From: CAYMZZ01 sp046297935
Lineage (GTDB): Bacteria; Bacteroidota; Bacteroidia; Chitinophagales; Chitinophagaceae
Direction of reading: 5' to 3'
Length of the DNA stretch: 64,000 bases
NCBI GenBank assembly: GCA_046297935.1
Contig: JBKBHA010000003.1
Coordinates: 248,001 to 312,000, forward strand
Below are positions 10,101 through 18,405 of the stretch, one piece after another. Position 1 is the stretch's first letter, and the number at the start of each line of letters is the position of its first letter. A program made the position numbers and the translations under genes. Under the pieces are notes generated by a model, which did not search any database, was not told where the DNA came from, and was given only the letters and a program-made list of their open reading frames with translations.

Positions 10101-10225
10101 TCGAATAGCATACGCCCCAGGTTGCAGGGCACCTTGAGGAGCGGCCCCGGCATATGTTCTGCTACCTGGCAAAAGGCTGTTGTCAGGTAAAATAGAGCGG
10201 TTGGCAGTAGTAACCCTTTTTTCAT
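7157..10225 (-). CDS. Propeller sensor histidine kinase (Reg_prop, Y_Y_Y, LytS-type)
   Basis: A large one-piece sensor of the Bacteroidota type. ATG 10225 is chosen because MKKGLLLPTALFYLTTAFCQ is a clean signal peptide; the frame extends further upstream only through non-signal sequence. Residues about 25-640 form beta-propeller repeats (RQGYIWIASSSGVARYNG, DRAGNVWATSLTNGLY, EEGYVF). A Y_Y_Y domain follows (QYRYRIREMDEPWTIT, APGKYSVEVQAR), then one membrane helix (WFSVLLAFSLLMGIVFLF), a coiled coil and a His_kinase domain with His about 809 in QLTPHFIFNAI. The HATPase motif is LLQPLVENCFDHGF. The family usually senses polymer-derived ligands in the periplasm; the ligand here is unknown. Confidence 0.92.
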   Translation of the reverse strand: MKKGLLLPTALFYLTTAFCQVAEHMPGPLLKVPCNLGRMLFDTYQDRQGYIWIASSSGVARYNGSRFTYYSKQDGLTDYDVFSFLEDRQDRIWAVTFNGEPCFFSEGKWHNPANTPWLKALSGNGTIQSIIEGPEQTVVLVSARKAFLINGSQTAVLATVDTIRPRFRQLAGAAVFQQQLVLLTDAGFYLPDQQRFVELPDTVRFLNQNIKTAVWNNLLCVSQNRHVYLFDRRLRLVKQLGNPGNELVLRIQNQSQETSRWEAGNENRLRQPLLICTEKSVYSLADTTPNGLRPIVTSLPWISSVQTDRAGNVWATSLTNGLYLAANSSFRKINVNAFSPEDICSRLQVINGQLWLGTEEGYVFAENVGNADSAVLPAFRLVHKTRFSESFKRIRTLRQDGDRLYIGMDGGMLVANLDNGRIITVNGATKALIALNDDSLLIARSGILIKMPRPLALASTQQPAEYPQRVLLREKVLCITQAGGDSAWLGCWKGIKLLVGGQLSAVPAAINSIQTPVTDIAVLPDGKLLIGTREEGLYLFNGTTLQALTSGNGQPPSINQLLYSGQQEGGWWIATSTGVLQLRQTKKDQYVLENPQIQIPNEGEVYSIALHNDLLWMATEKGVFTYPLARPQLPGPNVFWEEIQLRDSIIQINGRPHTPVLHFRQNNITLRFTSFFFSTVQTAQYRYRIREMDEPWTITHTPEINYQQLAPGKYSVEVQARYPESKFGEPTVFTFEIDQPWWNQWWFSVLLAFSLLMGIVFLFRKRMKRLQERSSAERKQMELEKEKLSLHHQLLQWQQEAEKAQLTPHFIFNAIYALQGYYGAGRTEDGKKYAEKFSSLIREQLRLSGKAWINLTEEIQLLRNFCEWRNMKKKNPVHINIQIQHTTDSNLLIPAMLLQPLVENCFDHGFENDEPGQRIEMTIHSYPDQQYVKVEIVDNGTGYRPFSSLTIEPSPLVNTENSNRKGILLIQQRLQLLAELNWGKNHGHAPLFEITDADLSGEYCGCKVVLKIPCSFERHDYV

Positions 10226-10366
10226 TCCTGTAACAATATGAAAGGTAATTGAAAAACATTTCAAAGCCTTTTCCAGATGTTGGATCCGTTAACCCATGTC
10301 TTCATCTTTTACAATATCTTGTTGAAGTTCAATAGATGTAACATAGAGTTCTGTCCAGAAAAATAT

Positions 10367-10374
10367 TATTTTTG
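10367..10374 (+). promoter_or_regulatory. Possible -7 element (TATTTTTG)
   Basis: The octamer fits the Bacteroidota housekeeping -7 consensus TAnnTTTG and lies 15 nt before the lipoprotein start at 10390. No convincing TTTG-like -33 element stands at the usual distance, so the call is tentative. Confidence 0.3.
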
Positions 10375-10389
10375 CCGACAACCTGTACC

Positions 10390-10821
10390 ATGAAGTATTC
10401 TACACAATTATTCGCAGGTATTACCCTCATAGCATTTCTCTTTTTCACCGCCTGTAAGCCTAAATCCGGTTCAGCTGAAACGAAACCGGCGATCCAACAA
10501 ACTGATAAAGACAGCATCGTAATGGATTTCGGGATAGATATGCGAAAAAACCACTACGCCCTTTTTACTCCCGCCTATGACAGCAGCTTCACCGACTTGG
10601 AAAATATCATTAGGTTCTTAGCGCTTCAGTCTGACAGCGTTCGTTCACAACATTTTTACCTTATCACGGACAGCACCACTTCAAAAGCCAAAACAGATGG
10701 GCTGATCATGCGCCTGCGTGATGCAGGTGTTAGCGATTTTGAGGTATTCAATTTGAGCGAATATTTCAAGACCGTTTCAAATCCTGTTGAAATGTCGTTG
10801 AAAATACCAACGGAAAAATAG
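10390..10821 (+). CDS. Small lipoprotein, unknown function
   Basis: The frame opens at a TTG (10372), but ATG 10390 gives a proper lipoprotein signal: MKYST, a hydrophobic core and lipobox FFTAC with Cys near residue 21. The mature part of about 120 residues contains DSIVMDFGIDMRKNHYALF and alternating hydrophobic positions. No family is recognised. It is divergent from the propeller kinase. Its TAG at 10819-10821 stands 6 nt before the first palindrome of the repeat array, so the array starts almost at the stop codon. Confidence 0.75.
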   Translation: MKYSTQLFAGITLIAFLFFTACKPKSGSAETKPAIQQTDKDSIVMDFGIDMRKNHYALFTPAYDSSFTDLENIIRFLALQSDSVRSQHFYLITDSTTSKAKTDGLIMRLRDAGVSDFEVFNLSEYFKTVSNPVEMSLKIPTEK

Positions 10822-10827
10822 ACCACC

Positions 10828-11244
10828 GTAGAGACGCCATGCGCGGCGTCTCGGCAACCACCCAACAAATTTTGTGACGCCATGCGTGGCGTCGCAACAA
10901 CACCCAAATCAACCTGTAGAGACGCCATGCGTGGCGTCGCAACAACACCCAAATCAACCTGTAGAGACGCCATGCGTGGCGTCTCTACAACCACCCAATA
11001 AATTTTGTGACGCCATGCGTGGCGTCGCAACAACACCCAAATCAACCTGTAGAGACGCCATGCGTGGCGTCTCGGCAACCACCCAATAAATTTTGTGACG
11101 CCATGCGTGGCGTCGCAAGAAACACCCAAATCGAACAGTAGAGACGCCATGCATGGCGTCTCTACCAACATGCAAAAACGCCGTACAGACGCCAGGCATG
11201 GCGTCTCTACAACGGCCAATAAATTCGCGACGCATGGCATCGCG
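10828..11244. repeat. REP-like palindrome array upstream of the RAYT gene
   Basis: About ten copies of a palindrome with core GACGCCATGCGTGGCGTC. The full form adds GTAGA and TCTAC arms; a shorter form ends in GTGA/TCGC. Copies lie at 10828, 10874, 10916, 10961 (full and perfect, 10961-10988), 11007, 11049, 11095, 11138 (full), 11183 and a degenerate one at 11226. The spacers are themselves repeated (AACAACACCCAAATCAACCT; AACCACCCAATAAATTTT) and the two palindrome forms alternate, like bacterial BIMEs. Spacers are 15-25 nt and similar to each other, so this is not a CRISPR array. Confidence 0.9.
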
Positions 11245-11283
11245 GTTTTGTTGTAAATTACATTGTTGGTAAATGATCATGTG

Positions 11284-11862
11284 ATGGAGGGGCTGTATCT
11301 GGGTAAATATAGGATGGACTCTGCCAGAGCTGCCTGGTGGGACTATAGCGAACCGGGCTGTTATGTTATTACAACCTGTACCAAAAACCGAATTCCCTAT
11401 TTCGGATCGGTGATTGATAAAGAGATGCAGCTAACTGCAATCGGCAGCCTGGTTCGGAATGAATGGTTGAAAACTCCCAGCTTCAGGCCTGAAATGGAAA
11501 TAGTGCTCGATCAATTTCAAATAATGCCCGATCATTTTCACGGCATTCTATTCTTTGGCCTGGATGAGAATATGTATAAAAACAACCCTAATCGTTTGGC
11601 CGAATTTTTGAATACAACGAAAAATAAAATCCGATTTGCCCAGCAATCGGAATTAAAAAAAATTAACGTTTTCGGACCACAATCACAAAATCTCGGTTCA
11701 ATAGTTAGAGGGTTTAAATCGTCGGTAACAGTGGCTGCAAGAAAAACAGACCCATCTTTTGCCTGGCAATCCTTGTTCTACGACCGAATAGTGCGTTCAT
11801 TCGAGGAACTGGAAAATCGGCGCAGATACATTGAATTAAATCCCAAAAATTGGCAGCCGTAG
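11284..11862 (+). CDS. REP-associated tyrosine transposase (RAYT, Y1 family)
   Basis: A single-strand DNA transposase-like endonuclease of the IS200/IS605-related Y1 superfamily that acts on REP palindromes. ATG 11284 is preferred over the upstream TTG (11263) and GTG (11281); protein about 192 residues. Family features: WWDYSEPGCYVITTCTKNR at the N-terminus, HUH motif MPDHFHG (His84, His86), GSIVRGFKSSVT, WQSLFYDRIVRS, and the catalytic Tyr (about 182) in RRYIELNP. It is flanked on both sides by arrays of one palindrome family, the classic RAYT arrangement. The TAG stop is supplied by the first downstream palindrome. All key residues are present, so it may be active. Confidence 0.93.
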   Translation: MEGLYLGKYRMDSARAAWWDYSEPGCYVITTCTKNRIPYFGSVIDKEMQLTAIGSLVRNEWLKTPSFRPEMEIVLDQFQIMPDHFHGILFFGLDENMYKNNPNRLAEFLNTTKNKIRFAQQSELKKINVFGPQSQNLGSIVRGFKSSVTVAARKTDPSFAWQSLFYDRIVRSFEELENRRRYIELNPKNWQP

Positions 11863-12067
11863 AGACGCCAGGCGTGGCGTCTGTACCAACATGCAAAAAC
11901 ACCGTACAGACGCCATGCATGGCATCGCAACAAACATGCAAAAACACCGTACAGACGCCATGCGTGGCGTCGGAACAAACATGCAAAAACGCCGCACGGA
12001 CGCCATGCGTGGCGTCGCAAGAAACATCCAAATCGAACAGTAGAGACGCCAGGCATGGCGTCTCTAC
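11859..12067. repeat. REP-like palindrome array downstream of the RAYT gene
   Basis: Five copies of the same palindrome family as upstream, at 11859-11886, 11904-11928, 11949-11973, 11994-12018 and 12040-12067. Here the spacers are mostly AACAAACATGCAAAAACACC, a different spacer class from the upstream array. The first copy provides the stop of the RAYT gene and the last provides the stop (TAG, read on the minus strand) of the convergent haloperoxidase gene. Confidence 0.9.
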
Positions 12068-13359
12068 GGTGAGGATTTCAATTTGCTTACGATATACTGA
12101 CCGATGCGGCGGCCCTGGGCCACGCCGAGGTCAATGGCATCGCGATAATGAATGCCACCGTATAAACGGGAAATGGCGGCCTCCGCTGCTGCCTGGCGAA
12201 AGGAGGTAAAATTTCGGGTGGGCAAGCCAAATTGCTGCTCGGAACTGTCGCTGTAATGAAAATTATCACCAAAAAAATAGGTTAACACTTCGGCGGATGC
12301 AGCAGAAATTACACTGTGGCCGCTGGTGTATTCGGGAAATGGTGGCGTTTGCAACAATGGCTGCCATTGCGGATCTATATAGCGATTAATAACCGTTTCG
12401 GGACGTATCCGATTACTGTTGTACTTCTCCTGCCAGCAACTGATGAATGCATCCATCAGTGTGGTGCCCAACACGGCATGTACCGCCACCGTTTTTTCAA
12501 ACGAAAGATGGGCCTGCTGGCAAACAATACCTGCGATAGCCATCCAATGACCGCCAGGGCTGATTTTTTTAAATCCGATCATCATATGGCCTGCAGTGGT
12601 AACGGCAAATGGATTGCAATCCCAGAAGCCGGCAATAGCCAATTGTTCAGCAGTGGCTGCTTTAGAAACCTCGTACACTTCGCGGGCCATTTTAAAAAAA
12701 ACACTACTACTGTCTTTCGAAAAAGGCACACAGGGATCGGGACGAAACTGAGTGCAGGTATCAATCACCATCGGACGCACGGTGAACCAGTTAGGTTCCA
12801 CGGCGTCGATATAGGCCGGTGGAGTGGGATACCAGTATCCATCGCCTTTTTTGGGGGTATAACGCAAACGTGCGCTCAACTGATTATATCGATCCCCCTT
12901 TGCATATGCCAACACATCTTTCACCAACCGATCTGCTTCGCTTTTTGCAAGTTCAATCTCATCCACCGCAAAACCCTGTTCGCCACTCCATTTTTCCAGC
13001 TCCTCAATATCCGGCTCCAGCATGAAACCCGAAGGCAGCATGGCGTGGCCAGTTTTTAATACCGCAAAGAGACTTACCAGTTTCCAGTTTGCTTTTGTAA
13101 CAGGTTGTTCAGGAGCTTTCCTCAGAATGGCCGCTGGCTGTGGAATCTCGGAATGCTGCGACGCAGCAAGGCACCAGGGGCCTAACATAAAATAGGCATA
13201 GTATCGAGCTGCGGCGGGAGGATTTACCACATCGTGAATCATTACTCTTGAAGTTGCCGCTACTGAGTGGGCGAGTCGCGCATTCCAGTCAATATCGGTC
13301 AGCGCCCTAACCTGTGAGATGGCGCATGTGAGAATTGCAATCAAAAAAATTCGCTTCAT
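12064..13359 (-). CDS. Vanadium-dependent haloperoxidase / PAP2-type phosphatase, exported
   Basis: A 431-residue exported enzyme (signal MKRIFLIAILTCAISQVRA). The C-terminal half has the PAP2 active-site signature: EKYNSNRIRPET (Lys312, Arg319), EYTSGHSV (Ser346-Gly347-His348) and SRLYGGIHYRDA (Arg398, His404, Asp407). These residues bind vanadate in haloperoxidases or phosphate in acid phosphatases. The length and helical N-terminal part fit bacterial vanadium haloperoxidase-like proteins better than small PAP2 phosphatases. Chloride versus bromide use, or phosphatase activity, cannot be decided. It is the last gene of the susC-susD-VCBS run, 12 nt after the VCBS stop. Its stop codon lies in a REP palindrome. 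Confidence 0.85.
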   Translation of the reverse strand: MKRIFLIAILTCAISQVRALTDIDWNARLAHSVAATSRVMIHDVVNPPAAARYYAYFMLGPWCLAASQHSEIPQPAAILRKAPEQPVTKANWKLVSLFAVLKTGHAMLPSGFMLEPDIEELEKWSGEQGFAVDEIELAKSEADRLVKDVLAYAKGDRYNQLSARLRYTPKKGDGYWYPTPPAYIDAVEPNWFTVRPMVIDTCTQFRPDPCVPFSKDSSSVFFKMAREVYEVSKAATAEQLAIAGFWDCNPFAVTTAGHMMIGFKKISPGGHWMAIAGIVCQQAHLSFEKTVAVHAVLGTTLMDAFISCWQEKYNSNRIRPETVINRYIDPQWQPLLQTPPFPEYTSGHSVISAASAEVLTYFFGDNFHYSDSSEQQFGLPTRNFTSFRQAAAEAAISRLYGGIHYRDAIDLGVAQGRRIGQYIVSKLKSSP

Positions 13360-13371
13360 GTTTTCCCTGAT

Positions 13372-16300
13372 TCAATATTCATAAAACAACACCGGGCCTT
13401 CTGTTCTGCCGATTACCAAGATTGTCTTACTACCCGAAGGAATTGTTAAGGCAGACTTTACATCACCTTTTACGCTTATACCAGCTTCGGTCGCTTTTAC
13501 CGCCCGGAAATCTCCATTAGCATTGCCCAGCAGCAAAGTACCATAGCTCGCCTCAATGCTACCGAGCTTTAAACGATTGTCAGCACGGTTTCCCATCAAT
13601 AGCAGATCGAGCGCACCATCGCCATTAATATCGCTGGCGACAATGTTGTTAACGCTGGTAAATTGCGCCTCCACCGGCAATGGACTTACAACAAACTTAC
13701 CACCTCGTTGTAGCAGCAATAGCGTTCGCAGTTCGGTGGCGGTTCGTTTTTGAGCCTTTTTTATTTCGTCTGCAGTGAAAATATCAGCAAACCTGGCACC
13801 TGCATAATCCCGATAGGAGGCAAAACGACGACGCATCGCGTATATCTGGTCGTTCAATTCATCACGGCTCACAAAGGGATAGCTTTCGCCCTGTACATAA
13901 AAATTCAAAAATGGATCAATGGATCCGTTTTCATCAAAGTCGGCATAGAAAAGTTCGATTGGCTCTTTTTCACTGGCATGTAATGGCGAGTTCATTCCAA
14001 GATTGCCTGCTATAATGTCCATTGCACCATCACCGTCCAAATCGGCCAATCGCAAACAGTTCCAAAATCCGGAAAGATTATTGGGCATCCACTGACTGGT
14101 CGCATCTACAAAACCGCCGGGCTGATTAAGGTAAACCTGAATCGGCATCATTTCACCTGCCAATATTAAATCCGGACGTCCGTCGGCATTCAGATCAAGC
14201 CATTGCGCATCGGTCACCATGCCGGCACTGTCGAAAGGGGCTGGTTGGATTCTAAATTCCTTGTTTTTTTCATTGATCAACAAATAGCTTCGGGGAGAGA
14301 CCGGGTATTGACCGGGCACTACCCTGCCGCCAACAAACAGATCCTGATCACCATCGCCATCAATATCGGCTGCCCGTACACAGGATTTGGCACTCGCGCT
14401 CAGATCGGGCAAGGCCAGTTGCGAAAAATGTCCTTTGCCATCACCAAGCCAGAGCTGATCCTGCAACGCAGCGCTGTTGGGTTCCCACAAATCATAACCG
14501 CCTCGCGCAATATAAATATCGGTATGGCCATCGCCATTTAGATCCTTCATCAAAGCGGCGGCCGGTCGGGCATTTCCACCATGATCCCAGGCGAAAACAG
14601 GATTGGCTTCAAATTTTCCGCCGGGCTGCTGCAAAAACAATTTGGCTGGCTGCCCTTCATCACCTCCAATCCAGATATCATTCAACCCATCGGCATTTAC
14701 ATCGCCTGCGGCCAGTACCGTGCCAAGGGATGAATACATGAACTGCATCAATGGCTGCCGCTTAAAATCATTAATGCTACGCGCAGTCTGCTCGTAGTTC
14801 AATAAAGGTTTTTCGAGTGCCTTCAACCATCCACGCTTTTGCTTTTGCGCGGTCACCTTGTACTGTTCACCTGCTATTGAAGGATCAAGAAGCCATTGCC
14901 GATCAATCGGCGGATTGCGGTAAGTAACTATTTTACCATCGGGCCAGGCTATACGAACTGAATCAACATGTGTATGTTCGCCAAGACCGAAATGAAATAT
15001 GGCAGGCATCGCCGACAGATAGCCGCGGCTGGGATGGAGCTCCTGGTATTGAACTTTCCCTCCGGCATACAGGTAAGCCCGGGCACCAATGCCACGGGTA
15101 TTCGCGTTGCCTGGTTTCAGTTCAATTTGCAAAAAATGAGACGACGCAGGCCAGTTTTGCCGCGATCGGTTTTCGTAAACAAATGCGGACTCGTTGATGT
15201 TGTTGACAATTAAATCAAGGTCACCATCATTGTCGAGATCGGCATAAGCAGCACCGTTGGAAAGCGATGGCTGGTTCATACCCCATTCCTGCTGCCGGTT
15301 GGCAAATCGTAGATCCTGTGTATTCTGGAACACAAAATTGGCATAACGCGTAACAGGCATGGCCTTGATCAGATCCATGAGTTGCACAGGTTCGCGATCG
15401 ATAGCCTTCTTCACTTTGTAGTCGCCCCAGTATCGCAGGAAATCCTTGTTGGTGTAGTCTCGCAGGTAACCATTACTCACAAAAATATCCTTGTACCCGT
15501 CGTTATCGAGATCCGCCAGCAGGGGCGACCAGCTCCAGTCGGTCTGCGCAACGCCTGCCAGCTGACCTATTTCACTAAAAGTGCCATCGCCATTGTTAAG
15601 CTGAAGCATGTTGCGCATGTACTGATGATGCAGACCCTGATCAACCATTAACTGAAAGGACTCATAGTTTTCCTGGAGTTGCAATAATTTCTGCCGCTTG
15701 TTGTCGGGCGGAAGCATATCAAGTGTTAACACATCTGCCAGGGCATCGTTGTTGAAATCGGCAATATCTACACCCATGCTAAACTGAGACTGATAGCGAA
15801 AACAGTCCTTTGAAACTTCTTTAAAAGTTCCGTTCTTTTGATTGAGATAGCAGTAATCCTGTTCGTTATAATCATTACTCACATAAATGTCAGCCCATCC
15901 GTCCTGATCAAGATCGCTGATTGCTATACCCAGTCCAAATGACAATGGACTTTGGCGTATGCCTGCTTCCGCAGTGATGTCGGTGAATCGATTGCCATCG
16001 TTCCTGAAAAGTTTGTTTCCGGCCAAACTGTCTACATCGTATCTGTAGCGGGCCAGCTCGAGGTTATCAATTTTTTTTACGTTGTGATTCAACAGGAACA
16101 TATCGAGGTCGCCATCGTTGTCGTAGTCGAAAAAGGCGGCCTGTGTGCTATAGCCCGGGTGGTCAAGGCCGTAAGCTTTGGCCATTTCCCGGAACTTACC
16201 GTTTCCAGAATTGATAAAAAGTTGATTGCGACGAATATCAGTTTCCACCTTGCCCGAGTAGCAGATATAAATATCGAGCAGTCCATCGCCGTTAACATCG

Positions 16301-16653
16301 GCTACTGTAGCTCCGGTTTTCCAACCCCCCTTGCGGCCTCCCAGTTCCGGATGGCCCTTCGCAGTAATGTCCTCAAACTTCAGATTACCCTTGTTTAGCA
16401 AAAGTTGGTTGGGGCGCATATTGGCAGTGAGAAAAATATCCTGCAAACGGTCGTTGTTAAAGTCGCCTACTGCCACGCCGCCCCCGTTGTAGAGGTATTC
16501 ATACGCCAGTACATTGAGGTGCTCTGTTTCGTTGACCTCATTTACAAATCGAATACCTGTTTGTGATGGATCGAGCAGGCGAAACCTGGTTTCCTGCGCG
16601 CGGGAACCAAGCGCCATACTGAGGCAGATGATGAATACAATCGTTTTTCTCAT
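13372..16653 (-). CDS. FG-GAP/VCBS repeat surface protein with ASPIC/UnbV domain
   Basis: A 1093-residue exported protein (signal MRKTIVFIICLSMALGSRAQ). It carries many FG-GAP/VCBS repeats, each with a Ca-binding D-x-N-x-D-G-x-x-D type loop: VGDFNNDRLQDIFL, VADVNGDGLLDIYI, YADLDNDGDLDLIV, AADIDGDGDQDLFV, LADLDGDGAMDII. An ASPIC/UnbV segment lies in the middle (IELKPGNANTRGIGARAYLY ... SVRIAWPDGKI). The layout suggests two seven-bladed propellers around that segment. Proteins of this type often accompany SusC/SusD pairs in Chitinophagaceae and are thought to bind or modify surface substrates; no catalytic residue is evident. Confidence 0.88.
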   Translation of the reverse strand: MRKTIVFIICLSMALGSRAQETRFRLLDPSQTGIRFVNEVNETEHLNVLAYEYLYNGGGVAVGDFNNDRLQDIFLTANMRPNQLLLNKGNLKFEDITAKGHPELGGRKGGWKTGATVADVNGDGLLDIYICYSGKVETDIRRNQLFINSGNGKFREMAKAYGLDHPGYSTQAAFFDYDNDGDLDMFLLNHNVKKIDNLELARYRYDVDSLAGNKLFRNDGNRFTDITAEAGIRQSPLSFGLGIAISDLDQDGWADIYVSNDYNEQDYCYLNQKNGTFKEVSKDCFRYQSQFSMGVDIADFNNDALADVLTLDMLPPDNKRQKLLQLQENYESFQLMVDQGLHHQYMRNMLQLNNGDGTFSEIGQLAGVAQTDWSWSPLLADLDNDGYKDIFVSNGYLRDYTNKDFLRYWGDYKVKKAIDREPVQLMDLIKAMPVTRYANFVFQNTQDLRFANRQQEWGMNQPSLSNGAAYADLDNDGDLDLIVNNINESAFVYENRSRQNWPASSHFLQIELKPGNANTRGIGARAYLYAGGKVQYQELHPSRGYLSAMPAIFHFGLGEHTHVDSVRIAWPDGKIVTYRNPPIDRQWLLDPSIAGEQYKVTAQKQKRGWLKALEKPLLNYEQTARSINDFKRQPLMQFMYSSLGTVLAAGDVNADGLNDIWIGGDEGQPAKLFLQQPGGKFEANPVFAWDHGGNARPAAALMKDLNGDGHTDIYIARGGYDLWEPNSAALQDQLWLGDGKGHFSQLALPDLSASAKSCVRAADIDGDGDQDLFVGGRVVPGQYPVSPRSYLLINEKNKEFRIQPAPFDSAGMVTDAQWLDLNADGRPDLILAGEMMPIQVYLNQPGGFVDATSQWMPNNLSGFWNCLRLADLDGDGAMDIIAGNLGMNSPLHASEKEPIELFYADFDENGSIDPFLNFYVQGESYPFVSRDELNDQIYAMRRRFASYRDYAGARFADIFTADEIKKAQKRTATELRTLLLLQRGGKFVVSPLPVEAQFTSVNNIVASDINGDGALDLLLMGNRADNRLKLGSIEASYGTLLLGNANGDFRAVKATEAGISVKGDVKSALTIPSGSKTILVIGRTEGPVLFYEY

Positions 16654-16672
16654 AAGCTAAAGTATGGATTAT

Positions 16673-16720
16673 AAAAAGGCTAAGGGGGCCGCCTGAATAG
16701 GCACCCCCGTGGCTTTTTTT
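16673..16720. terminator. Intercistronic hairpin between susD and the VCBS gene
   Basis: A GC-rich stem (GGGGG-TGCC with GGC-G-GCCCCC, one bulge) is flanked by an A run on one side and a T run on the other, so it could terminate in either direction. It lies inside the 102-nt gap of an apparent operon. It may therefore attenuate transcription or protect the upstream susC-susD message rather than end it. Confidence 0.55.
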
Positions 16721-16755
16721 ATCTAAATCAAAAATCAACCTGTTGGTAGCGCCGC

Positions 16756-18372
16756 CTATGGTGCATCCCACCAAACGCGGGATGTCCATACATCACCTCC
16801 AGTCAAACTGCCCACTCCAATCTGATAGTTGGCTCCATTGCTGGTAGCTTCTCCAGTGGGATAAAGTTGACGGCGCGGAATAGAACCACCTGAAAAATTG
16901 CCCACATAGTTTACAGGAGTCAGTACAGGATAACCTGAACGACGCCAGTTGTTCCAGGCTTCCACAAAATTGAGGAAGATGCCTGTGGTTGCCCAGTATT
17001 GTTCATTGATCTGTTTCAACGAAGCATTGGTGCTGCTGGTGTTGAGCGGATTAGCAGCTGCATAGTTGTTGGCAGTAGTTGCACTGATGGCTGCCGCAGG
17101 GCTCATTGTTGCGAGCGATTGCAGGGCGGCGGATACACCGTTGGCATAGTGCGCCGATGCAGTACCACCCACATTCCATCCACGTACGGCTGCTTCGGCC
17201 AACAACAATTCAGACTCTGCATAGGTCAGGATAAACACCGGAGCATCCAGGTCGGTATACACTTCCAGCCTTGGGCGGGAATAACGACCAATCGGAGTGA
17301 GATCGCCGCCCGAACCTGTACCACCGGGATAGCCAGGCGACAGACTGATGTCGGTAGATCCACCGTTCATATCCCAACCATTTGGCAAACCTAATTGTGC
17401 GGCATAGGAATTATCGCCAGTCAGCGAAGTATTCTGATTTGCTGCTAATCCAGCCTGTGGCACTTCCGCAATGGCGCTTACACGGGGATCGGTAGTGCTT
17501 TTCAGGTAGTCGATCAGCGTTTTGCTCCAACGCACCTGGTAAAAGTCGGCAGGAGTGATCAGTGCTCTTGCATTCTCGTTGCGATAGCCATTGGTGTTGT
17601 CGCTAACAATATAAGCATCATCGGCAATGCCAGCCATAGTACCACCGGCAGCGGCTTTTTCAGCATAAGTACGTGCAGTAGTAGCATCTACTTTAGTCAA
17701 CCTCATGGCAATACGCAGCATCAAAGAATAGCCGAACTTTTTCCACTTAGCCACATCTCCATTGTAAGGAAACAGGTCAGCAGTAGGCTTTGCTTTTGCG
17801 GCGTCAAATTTGGAAAGGGCGTCGTCGAGCTCGGCCAGCATAGCGGTATATACTTCCTGCTGCTTGTCGTACTTCGGTAGGCTTACTCCGTCGGCACCTT
17901 TCAACGCTTCTGAATAAGGGATGTCGCCGTAAATATCGGTTACATAGTGCAGTGCGAGTACTTTCATCACTGTAGCTGCACTTACCACGTTAACTTTCTC
18001 CGGATCACTACCCAGGTTGCGTACGATTTCGTTGGCCAGGCTGGCAGCGCGATAGTTCACACTCCAGGCACGGCTGGCATAATCGTTCGTATTGCCCGAT
18101 GGAGCATACTTGTCCATATTGCTATAATAGTTAGCCGCTCCAGTGGTGGTGGAAGCAAAAATCTGCACCCAGCCACTTTGAAATAGTATGGCTCCATTAT
18201 AACCGGTGATCGCATTCAGATAATTCGCCTGACTGGCCGACAGGAAATAGTTTGCGTCGAAGTTGGCCGGCGAAGACTGAGTGGGGTCGGTATTAATTTT
18301 GTCGAAGTCTTTGGTACAACCGGCCATCATGGTGATGCCCAGCAGACCGATATATAGATTCTTCTTTTTCAT
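16756..18372 (-). CDS. susD: SusD/RagB-like outer-membrane lipoprotein
   Basis: Surface nutrient-binding partner of the SusC transporter encoded 33 nt upstream. Lipoprotein signal MKKKNLYIGLLGITMMAGC with the acylated Cys at 19. The mature protein (538 residues in total) has the SusD-like_2 features: DFDKINTDPTQSSPANF near the N-terminus, the helical repeat region (AVLALHYVTDIYGDIPYSEAL-type segment about 155-175, here KVLALHYVTDIYGDIPYSEA), ILTYAESELLLAEAAVRGWN and the C-terminal VEAWNNWRRSGYPVLTP and RRQLYPTGEA. The substrate is not readable from sequence. Confidence 0.95.
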   Translation of the reverse strand: MKKKNLYIGLLGITMMAGCTKDFDKINTDPTQSSPANFDANYFLSASQANYLNAITGYNGAILFQSGWVQIFASTTTGAANYYSNMDKYAPSGNTNDYASRAWSVNYRAASLANEIVRNLGSDPEKVNVVSAATVMKVLALHYVTDIYGDIPYSEALKGADGVSLPKYDKQQEVYTAMLAELDDALSKFDAAKAKPTADLFPYNGDVAKWKKFGYSLMLRIAMRLTKVDATTARTYAEKAAAGGTMAGIADDAYIVSDNTNGYRNENARALITPADFYQVRWSKTLIDYLKSTTDPRVSAIAEVPQAGLAANQNTSLTGDNSYAAQLGLPNGWDMNGGSTDISLSPGYPGGTGSGGDLTPIGRYSRPRLEVYTDLDAPVFILTYAESELLLAEAAVRGWNVGGTASAHYANGVSAALQSLATMSPAAAISATTANNYAAANPLNTSSTNASLKQINEQYWATTGIFLNFVEAWNNWRRSGYPVLTPVNYVGNFSGGSIPRRQLYPTGEATSNGANYQIGVGSLTGGDVWTSRVWWDAP

Positions 18373-18405
18373 GCAAGTAATTTTAAAGGTTCAGAAGGGC
18401 TATGA

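Noticed and set aside
10656..11280. Apparent repetitive proteins with CVASQQ or RRHAWR units
   Set aside because: They are translations of the palindrome array in several frames on both strands. No start region, family or codon pattern supports them.
10828..12067. CRISPR-like array of regularly spaced repeats
   Set aside because: The repeats are near-perfect palindromes, the spacers are repeated and of similar sequence, there are no cas genes, and a RAYT gene is in the middle. This is a REP array.
12316..13059. Forward frame of 247 codons opposite the haloperoxidase
   Set aside because: The opposite strand carries all PAP2 active-site motifs; this frame has none and is a shadow.
13556..16398. 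Several forward frames of 60-150 codons opposite the VCBS gene
   Set aside because: They are antisense shadows of a repetitive, well-supported gene and show no family features.
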